Assembly (NCBI GenBank): GCA_029204225.1 | Contig: CM055113.1 | Coordinates: 32,379,571 to 32,443,570 of the forward strand | From: Diphasiastrum complanatum | Lineage: Eukaryota > Streptophyta > Lycopodiopsida > Lycopodiales > Lycopodiaceae | Direction: 5' to 3' | DNA length: 64,000 nucleotides | Part shown: positions 55,880-64,000 of the stretch, one piece after another | How the letters are laid out: each line of letters begins with the position of its first letter | Numbering within the stretch: the first letter of the stretch is position 1 | The notes under the pieces: generated by a model | Seen by the model: only the letters and a program-made list of their open reading frames with translations | Databases searched by the model: none | Told to the model about the DNA's origin: nothing | Made by a program: the position numbers and the translations under genes

Positions 55880-57550
55880 ACATGGCAAAATGCATTCAAT
55901 TTTAAAGTGAATCTTAAATGTGCCATTGTCCAAGTAGCAATACTCAATATTCTCAAGAATTCAAGTTTCAAGGGCCTTGAGGCTTGAGGCTTGGGCCCTA
56001 GGGCCTGGCCTAGATAATACAAGCTGGCAAATGCCTTAAGGCTTAAGCTTCAAATTATAGGCATTACTTGAACTCTGTCCTTAAAAAATCGATTTTTTGA
56101 TAATTGAATCCTAAAATTTCCTGTATTTTTCAAAAAGTGCAGTATTTTATCCTGCCATGTATACATGTGAGAGGCACATTTTCTTGTAAAAAAAAACCTT
56201 ATAGTCTAAAATCTTGCATATTTCTTAAGCACTCGGTTTTGAAGACTTTTTGATCTTGTAATATTTTTCTTATATCGGGCTTTCATCAAAGTTGTCGGTT
56301 CCATTCTTGAGAGATGTCGGCTTTCCCGATCGCTGCCACACCCTCTCTCGAACCAGAAAAATATGTAGCCAGGCACTACAGGCCCTGCTATAGTTCGCGA
56401 GAGAGGTATTACTCTCTGCTCCCTCATCCTCTTGCAAAATAACTTAGTCTAAGTATTGTATAGTACCCAGCAAACTGAAAAGTTAATGAAGACTCCTGAG
56501 CTGTAGGGTCAAAGTTCGCGGGCACTAGGCAGACGGATTTCCGGCTCAATTATTTATTCTTCTATTTTTTTTTTCAGAATTTTCTGACATGTACTAGTAA
56601 ATAGCCTCCGAATGACTGTAGGTGCCGCGCAGGTCTGAAGGTTATGAAAAAAGGACTCCCCACCCTTCCACAAACCACCAGCCAGTTCCTCCTGAGAGAT
56701 GATTGAATAAAAATCCCACAGATAAACTGTGGACTCTGAGCTCTCCTCAGTCTGACTAGAAGGCAGATGTGGCTTTATTGTCCCTCATCAAAACCGATGG
56801 CTATCAGTACACCATGACCAAAAGGCAAAAAATGCCTAAGAGCCCAATCCAAGCTTAAACTTATTTTATCTAATTATTTTTATTTTTTTTGGAAGGGGGA
56901 GATTTGTTTAACTTCATCCTCAAGATCATAACCAAAAAAAATAAAAGGTACATTCTTACAAAGGTAAGAATACAACCATGAACTCTAAATTCCCATGGTC
57001 AATATAGGAAATTAAAATTAATAGGGACTATACTATTAAACAAGTACACACAACCAAACAAGATTTACCTTGATTCTAAGGTTGTGATAACTTACCCAAA
57101 TACAGCCACCTTCCCAAGTAAAGGACCCAACACAAAGGCAGAAAAGGGAACGTGTGCACCTTTAAGAGAATCGACGGCTCTGATACCAGTTGTTACAACT
57201 CCCTAGGATCATCGACTGCCTTGAAGGTTCCGCACACCCCATACCAATGACAACACACCGTAACCGCCCAACCATAACCAACCCACCCCCATGCCCTGGA
57301 GCAATCGACATAGTCATGCCCGGTCAAGCCTCCTACGATAATTGGCGTCCCATACCACCAGCCATCGCACTCGGCTCTCCCTAGCACACATCTCCTGGCC
57401 TGGAGATACATCCTGGCCAATGCACGTGCTCTCCATCCATCAACTCCCGGGTAGACTGAGTGAATGGAAAGAGGGAAACCCCACCACTATATAGGCATAG
57501 CACAGTGGGTCCCATCAAGCACGATCCTGCTGGCGACACGTGACCACCTA
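55880..57550 (-). mobile_element. LTR-D element fragment, copy 3 (leader, primer site, LTR)
   Basis: Colinear with 3,515-5,190. The primer site is at 57,176-57,188 and the LTR starts at 57,191 with TGTTACAACTCCC. The TATA box (ACTATATAGG) is intact. No coding domain, no second LTR. Confidence 0.65.
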
Positions 57551-57644
57551 GGATGGTGACGTGTGGCACCAAAACATGTCGATAACTCCAGTCCTGCGTC
57601 ATGCCCCTTGTGAGGCCGTCATTGAAGGGCGTACCGTTATGGTA

Positions 57645-58120
57645 CATAACATTGAGGATGAGGTCATGGCACATGTAGAAGGGCAAAAGACAGAGGAACT
57701 ATTGGTGTTGAAGGTGAATAAGGGTCTGCTAATTGCAGAGCTAGAAAGGATGGGGTTTGTTGTTGTTACGGTCACTAGGACTTGGTGTTTCAGCAAAGTT
57801 CGGAGTGTTGAGAAGGCTTTGAATTGGATGTTGGACTCTGAGGATCATCTGGATATTGATGAATTGCCTAAAGTGGCTGTGAGCAAGGCAGAGTTTCCTA
57901 AGGACGAAGGCTAAGTCACAGGGGTTGAACGGAAAAGTGTGGCAGGAGGAGCAAATTTGGATTGGGATGGAGTTGTACGCAAAAGGCTTGAGGAAGACCA
58001 AAAGCAGATAATAGCCTTGAGGAAGGCTGGAAAAGAAGAGGAGTCAGAGTGCAGAAATGAAGCCTTGCAATTGTGGAAACATTCTATTTTGGATCAAAGT
58101 GAAATTCAAGAGGAATCTTT
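57645..58120 (+). pseudogene. UBA-domain protein fragment (UBXN1/At1g04850-like), copy 2
   Basis: Nearly identical to 5,285-5,760: LIAELERMGF, CFSKVRSVEKALNWML, DIDELPKV, a stop near 57,912, then a frame change into GVVRKRLEEDQKQIIALRKA and GKEEESECRNEAL. A one-base loss relative to copy 1 shifts the start of the second block. The same lesions in both copies show that it was already a pseudogene when duplicated. Confidence 0.55.
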
Positions 58121-59429
58121 GTCTTGTGACTTGAAGATCTGGTCAGCAACGGGTTGCATCAACAAAAGGATCTTGATTCATTTTCAATATTGCAGAGCAC
58201 CAAAAATCAAATGGACAACCAGCCATAGCTCAATGGAAAATTATTTTGTCACTCACCACCATAAGAATTTTGCATCTATTCGTCAAGTGGGAGATTGTTG
58301 GGAATTGTGCCCATGATACATCCATGGGACTCATTAGTCACGTATGACAAGTATTCATCACAAAATAGAGCCACAAAACTGGATGACCCTGGCCAGAAAA
58401 CAGTTGTGCCTCTGAAAAGTGGCGTAGTGGATAAATAGGATTAGCAATATTAAGCTTTCTTGAATTTTTTCTCTTAAGCAGTATCTTGTTGTATAAGACA
58501 ACACGTTGGAATAACTCAGACTACAGCAATTTTGGAGCTCTATCTCCTGTGCTTCGTGGAATGATCAGAGGGAGATTGAGAGAGCTTGTATATCGTGTCT
58601 GTATCCTTTCGCTGTTTTCTTTATGTTTGATGACTACCAACAGTCTGTCTTGTCTGCATAGATTGAATCTGTTTGTGAGCGCTAGTCTGATACAACAAGC
58701 AGACAAATGAAAGCTTCAGTGTGGGAAGTAATGACACTGGACAGGTGAGTGGTCACTGAGTACTACACGCAGCAGTTACGAGCCAAATTGACAGAGAAAA
58801 GTTTAGGTGAGTAGATTATGTATGTTAAACCACGGGTAACTTAGTGTAAGTTATGTACGTATTTCTAATGCGTTAAAATCAAGCCTGCATGTACCTATGG
58901 AGGATCTGTACAAGATTGCGTCTATCAGAAGTGAAAGACACAGAGAAAGAGTTATGCAGTTCAGCGTGTGTTTCATTTCTGCATCACTATTTTTTACTTG
59001 TGCGGATGGTGCGATATGCAGATCAAGTTGTGTGCGCTTTGTCCATAAAAGAAATCAGGAGAGATCTCAACATGCGCTGCATGAAGCAGTCCTCGACAAG
59101 CGAGCATGAAGGCAAACAACAACCATTGAGCATAATGCCATAATGTCCAATATTGTTACACACTGAACCAAAAGAAAGGCAGGTATCTACGGATCAGACG
59201 ACGCCAGATAACACGATCACAATCACGTAATACAAAACCATAATGTTTTATTATCATAGCAGCAACATCATTACAATTAAGTATACAAAGTGATCACAAC
59301 AGCATTACACTAGCCCTAACAACGGCATTCACTATACTATTATAACAAGGTTCTTCGTCATTTATAGGACAAATGACATGAGGAAGCATATGCCGATTTC
59401 ATAGAATAAGATGCAGATAACCATGAATC
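58121..59429. other. 3' flank of MAQDQ copy 4, no recognised gene
   Basis: Colinear with 5,761-7,074. No coding motif. Confidence 0.6.
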
Positions 59430-59780
59430 CTAGACCCAACATCCAGTCCCCTGACCAGGCACAGTGACGCTCTTGATAGGGTTAGCTTCGACAACACCCA
59501 GCCACTTTTCATGCTTATCGTAGAAGCTAACAACGAATTTATCGTATTCCGTCTTGAACTTGAAGCTAACCGTGTTATTGTGTAGCTCATGCAGGTTGTC
59601 GGTGTACAATGTGCCGGTAATCGTCTCCAGTCCAGCAGAACTAGTGTCAACTATGGCAGAGCCTGCAAAAGTTTTGCTCTCGTCATGTATTTTGAGAGCC
59701 AGGAGCTTGATGCCGCTCACCGCCTCTCCATGGACATGACCCTGATAAAGGTACCTTTTGCTTACTTGGTCTTGCGCCAT
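59430..59780 (-). CDS. MAQDQ gene copy 4, unknown 116-aa protein
   Basis: ATG at 59,780, stop TAG at 59,430-59,432. It reads MAQDQVSKRYLYQGHVHGEA, IHDESKTFAG, KFVVSFYDKHEKWLGVVEAN and PGQGTGCWV. It is the copy closest to a consensus of the four. Relative to copy 1 it has three amino-acid changes and one silent change by eye. Promoter-like flank, leader and 3' flank are all retained, so this is the best candidate for an expressed gene. Predicted soluble and beta-rich. No family recognised. Confidence 0.7.
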   Translation of the reverse strand: MAQDQVSKRYLYQGHVHGEAVSGIKLLALKIHDESKTFAGSAIVDTSSAGLETITGTLYTDNLHELHNNTVSFKFKTEYDKFVVSFYDKHEKWLGVVEANPIKSVTVPGQGTGCWV

Positions 59781-60184
59781 GCTTGAAATTAAAGTTGAAT
59801 GGGTTTGAGGGATGAGCTTCAAGCGAGAGTAGTAGCAGTACCGACGACTCCTGAGAGACCAGCGAGTGAGTGAGAGAGAGTGAGAGAGTTGTCACTCCTG
59901 AGATGAGACGAGTGAGTGAATGAGTGAGTGAGATCAGGCTATAAACTGCAAGAAAGTAGCCCCTACGTGAAGAAGAATAAACTTTTGAGAAAGATATTAC
60001 ACGATTCACAAAGAAGCCATAAACTTTATTCAGGAAGATATACTTTTCGAAAAAATTAGATGCCAAAATAAACTTTAAACTTTATTAAGTAAGAATATAC
60101 ACTCTTGGAAGAAAGTTAACTGGCAGAGCTTAAAATGCTCTTCCACTCTGCCACACACTCTCTAGTCATATTCCAAATGGTGAA

Positions 60185-60221
<37 letters not shown>
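59781..60221 (-). promoter_or_regulatory. Putative promoter/5' UTR of MAQDQ copy 4 with (GA)n
   Basis: CACT/CTCA-rich leader, TTTATAG motif (59,939-59,946, about 160 bp upstream of ATG), about two AATAAACTTT units (59,970-60,090) and a 34-bp (GA)n tract (60,188-60,221). Confidence 0.4.
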
Positions 60222-60223
<2 letters not shown>

Positions 60224-60586
60224 ACATTGGGCTATTTGAATTCAATAGCATCGATATGCAAGATCAAAATGGGCCCACATTATCTCTAGACATTCAAAAT
60301 GTAGACTCATGTCTATCCATGGAAGCAAAATCACAAATGCAAAAAGCATCATATCTATTCAGATTGAATTACAAAGAATGAAATGTTGGGCGGAAATCAA
60401 ATAGAAAAAGAGCAGAAAAATTAAAAAAAAACAAAAAATACAATCACCACTCATGTTTGGACATAACTCTCACAAATCACATCCATAATGCAAAGCTAAC
60501 CCTAGCATGCAAAGATCAAGATGCCTAATGCATTCTATCCACAAAATATGAAAAAAATACTAACAAGCAAGATGAGAGTGCATTGC
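60222..60586. repeat. Start of 700-bp repeat joined to copia-leader sequence
   Basis: 60,222-60,350 matches 7,823-7,957. At 60,350 the sequence jumps to that of 10,574 onward, marking the 2.6-kb deletion relative to copy 1. Confidence 0.8.
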
Positions 60587-61310
60587 TCCCCGACAACGGT
60601 GTCAAAATTGTAGCGGGTTTATTTCCTAGCCTATCCTCAACCCAAGATCCAAGCAATCTAGCATCAAGGAGATGAAGTTAGTTGTCACACGTAGGTTCGA
60701 TCCCATGAGAGCAAAAACATATCCCAAAATTTAGCATGTATGGAACATCCACATCTAACTCTAACATCCATTAACCCTAAGCATTAACACTACATCCATT
60801 AACACTCATACAATCCCAATAATATTCAGATCTAACAGTTAACAAAACAAAAGCATGAGAGATGGAGGAAAAATGATAGAGAGCAAGGACATTCACGAGT
60901 CCATTCCATAAGAGAGCCAATCTGCTTATATTGAAGTGAAAATCTGAACATGAGGAGCAACTCGAGTTTGCCCTTATTTATAGTGGGTAGGAGGGCCTTG
61001 GCCTCAAAATCCTATTGGCCCATTTCTACCTCCCTAACTATTGAGTGGGAACCATCCAAAATTGGAGGGAACCAATTTGAAATTGAATTTGAACCAATTT
61101 GGGTGGGAGACCCAACTTTATTCACTAACTTGACATTTAGGCCCTGTGACATTAATAGTCTCGCAAAAAGGCCGAAAGTCCTTTTATTGACTTTCTAATT
61201 ATCAAATAACTATGTGATCATCGGGTTGGACTTACATACGCAGGGTGCCAAATCCCTCTCACTAATTAACTAGGGCTATGGCTGCCTTGGGATTCGTAAA
61301 CCCTCCAACA
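60587..61310 (-). mobile_element. LTR-E: gypsy (Athila/Tat-like) LTR with decayed primer site, copy 2
   Basis: The LTR spans 60,609-61,310 (702 bp; TGTTGGAGGG...CCCGCTACA on the minus strand), with the altered primer site at 60,587-60,604 and a TATA box (CTATAAATAAGG) at plus 60,972-60,983. It lacks the duplication and microsatellite of copy 1, so it is nearer the original form. Confidence 0.65.
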
Positions 61311-62648
61311 ATTATTTAATCTGTAGCTAGCTAAAGAAGATCACTGCACACAGTGCGTCACTATTGTGCAAGCTTGCAAGCAAGCCTACGCATAGCAATG
61401 GAAACTTGAGAAATGTACTATGAGAATATATATATTGTTAAAAAAAAAATACTAATCCCTCGAGTGAGAGTTTGGGTGAGAATCCATTGGATATGACATG
61501 TAAATCATGAGAGTTTTCATGTAAGTGAAGGTCTTATAATCCTCAAACAATGGCGGGAGAATATATCTCAATTAGATCCTCATTCTTTTTTCTTTAGCCC
61601 TCTGTATATTCGATATTTATTTGAAGGGCAATCCAACTCCTCAGCAGCCTTGGCATTTTTGGGCTACAAAAAAACAACAGATATTTCAATTTGATAATCA
61701 CATAATATTTTTAAACATAACTGCTATCAAATAAAATCAAATAATTATCTTATAGTTTTGAAAAGATAAAAAAAATTCAGATAAAGCATCATTCCGATGG
61801 TGATACATCACGCTCAACATCATCATTGCATCAGCTAGCAGCGCCATGTCCTCCATGACATCTCTATCTTCAAAAATTCTCTTACTTCAAGGAGCAACTT
61901 GAACTATGTACTAACATCTAGGATCTGAAGGATCGGAATGAAAGACCACTTGTAATTGGTCGATGTTACCATAAACATTGACTCGTAGTTGATATCCATA
62001 GCTATGTTACAGTTTCTTGGATATTACTATTCATAGTATACACTTTTTGTAGTACATTAAAAATCGATTGCTTGACAACAAAAGAGCATAGACATTTATC
62101 TAGTGGATGTCATTCTGATACAGTTTACGGTCTGCAGATGCTTGCCTCGGAATAACTAGATCTATTTAAAGTAGTATACCATCTCTTATTATAAGGTTCC
62201 AACCTCTGCTCAATCAATTTTACATTTCATAAACAGATCTCTAGTAAACATTGGCAAGTTGTGCCTGAACAATGCTAGATTTTTACCACCTCAACCGATA
62301 TATCAAGATTACAAAATTTCGGCCCCAATTGATAATCAAAATGAGCAAAATGTGATTCGACATTGCAACATTTTTTATAATCTTTCACCACGTTGAAGCC
62401 TTGTTGATCCCTTCTTGATAACCTTTGTTCTTGATTCGAGAGACTTCTTAGAAAATGTTTTTTTTTTGAACCCGCTGGCAAACTCCATAGTTGGCCTAAG
62501 AAAACAATTGATCCCCACTCTCAACAAGTACATTTGTCTCAATCCAACAAGACCTAGGAAGTGACCTTACTAATAAAATTACCTTAGAACATTACATAAA
62601 AACCACTATCAAATGAATCCAAAAAACAATCAAATGCAAAGAGTAAGA

Positions 62649-62697
<49 letters not shown>

Positions 62698-62832
62698 ACC
62701 AACACTTCCAATTCTAGGAAAGTGTGTAGCCCTTGTTTTCTTCTATTAAAGACGTGAATCAAAGTTTTTTTGTTGGAAGATAAGTTCCACAAGAAAGCCC
62801 AAACGTCGCAAGGAGGGAGATGTGGTGACATT
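61311..62832. other. No recognised gene; (GA)n at 62,652-62,694
   Basis: Colinear with 11,933-13,460. AT-rich. Confidence 0.55.
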
Positions 62833-63487
62833 CACTACAGCACTCATCATGATTTGCGACATGTTTTGCGAGATAAATCACGATCTGATACATTTTAAAC
62901 ACATTGGAATCCGACATTTGTTGATTTTTGGGTTCCCAGACAAGAATCTGGATGTTCGAATTTTGGGATCCGACGTAGATGTCATAATCCGTCGTGTCGA
63001 CGTGGACATCAAAATTCGACATGCAGCATGGACGTCAGAATCTAACATCTAAGCTGGCGTGGCAGATCCAACATGGATTTGAGAAAAAAAAAATCTTGGA
63101 CATCAAAATTTGAGACATTTCTAATGTGTCGAATTCCGATGTCTATTAGCAGAATGCCACCTCTGGAAGCCCGACGTTTCCCGACGTCCACCCGACATAT
63201 AAATGGACGTTGGATTTTGACATCCTAGAAACATGTTGAAATGCGGTCTGTTAACAGAATGCCACTTCTAGACGTCCGTTGTTCGTCTGACATATAAATG
63301 GACATCAGATTTTGATGTCTTGGAAATACGTCCGAATCCAACGTCTGTTAATATAATGCCACTTCTAGACATACGACGTCCAACATATAGTTATGTCGGA
63401 TTCTGACATCCAAAATAGGTAATAAAAAAAATAAAAACAACTTAAAAAATAGCGCACGCATTTTTATCGCATTATTTTTGGGTGGCG
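62833..63487. mobile_element. CACTA-like non-coding element, copy 2
   Basis: The left end reads CACTACAGCACTCATCA; the interior is rich in GACGTC/GGATCCGACGT-type repeats. The possible right end on the minus strand is CGCCAC (63,482-63,487). Same uncertainties as copy 1. Confidence 0.45.
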
Positions 63488-63814
63488 TTCTTGGAAAAGC
63501 GATGTTTGTGAATTAATTAAACAATTGGATGAAGTAACAAGCTAAGCATCATGAGATACTTATCCTTCAACATTTCTTATTTTCATTAATCATTTGCATG
63601 AATGAAAAGTTAAACAAATCTTTACTTCCATTCCATACTTTATTGCATTTAGATTTGGATCAATGATAAGTTATTTCATTCCATACTTTAGATTTGTGAG
63701 ATTCATTTTTGAACATGAAATGAAATGCAAATTTGCTCATGGCTTGAATTCTTAACTAGTTATTACGTCAATCCACATCTCAGAATCCGACATTGCATTT
63801 CTTGAAAAAACAGG

Positions 63815-63952
63815 TGTCCAACTAAAGGTCTCTCAGACAAAACATCATTCGAAGTTTGGACAGGTACCAAACCTTCTTTATCGAATTTAAATTTTTTTGG
63901 ATGTATTGCTTATGTGCAGAATCCTCATGATCTCAGGAAGAAGTCGACTTTT
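63815..63952 (+). pseudogene. Copia integrase C-terminal fragment, copy 2
   Basis: CPTKGLSDKTSFEVWTGTKP keeps the Gly of the family motif (copy 1 has Cys), then FFGCIAYVQ. A one-base deletion removes the frame before KFDF. Confidence 0.7.
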
Positions 63953-64000
63953 AGAATATCAAATTCATGATGCATGTTTAGGTGTTTGAACGCATGTGAG

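Larger units (their letters stand above)
51887..64000 (+). repeat. Segmental duplication, copy 2 (partner 1-14,630)
   Basis: See copy 1. The match continues to the last base of the window, so the right boundary of the duplication is not reached. Confidence 0.9.

Overview
The window is repeat-dominated nuclear DNA of a land plant. The host-derived fragments are plant-type or plant-compatible: a PAR1 (photoassimilate-responsive) exon pair, an AP2-domain exon, an ARGONAUTE N-terminal fragment, a UBA-domain fragment and histone H4 pseudogenes. The LTR elements use plant-type primer sites (initiator-Met tRNA, and a decayed Asp/Arg-type site). The lineage within land plants cannot be fixed from the sequence. 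There is no operon, CRISPR array, rRNA gene or convincing tRNA gene.

Layout. The same modules recur in roughly the same order, so the window reads as a tandem array of macro-units of about 22-30 kb: Gypsy-A insertion, LTR-D fragment, UBA pseudogene, small unknown gene (here called the MAQDQ gene), ~700-bp repeats, segment S with a histone H4 pseudogene, hAT transposase, ARGONAUTE fragment, minisatellite, then the next unit. Unit 1 covers about 1-25,384 and unit 2 about 25,385-51,005. Unit 3 runs from about 51,006 past the window end. Bases 1-14,630 match 51,887-64,000 in the same orientation, and 19,180-25,384 match about 43,830-51,005. Unit 2 also holds an inverted arrangement: two MAQDQ genes head to head (31,391-31,741 minus; 35,727-36,086 plus) around an inverted copy of segment S.

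Mobile DNA. The best-defined element is a minus-strand Ty3/gypsy chromovirus at 51,288-55,874. It has two 358-bp LTRs, a polypurine tract, an initiator-Met primer site and an ATGAC target duplication; it keeps gag, RNase H, integrase and chromodomain but has lost protease and reverse transcriptase. Its partner at 1-3,509 carries the same 3' flanking ATGAC, so the element inserted before the duplication. Other fragments are Gypsy-B (15.9-17.1 kb), a Gypsy-C/E chimera (37.1-42.9 kb), copia gag and integrase pieces, LTR-E (an Athila/Tat-like LTR), CACTA-like ends, and two hAT copies, one of which is an internally deleted but still open derivative.

Genes. The only repeated coding sequence that stays open in every copy is the 116-119 codon MAQDQ gene (four copies). 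I do not recognise its family. Three copies have an ATG. The fourth has TTG at that position but a longer C-terminus. Everything else host-like is fragmentary or frameshifted, so the region looks like a segmentally amplified, transposon-rich array that has carried one small gene along.
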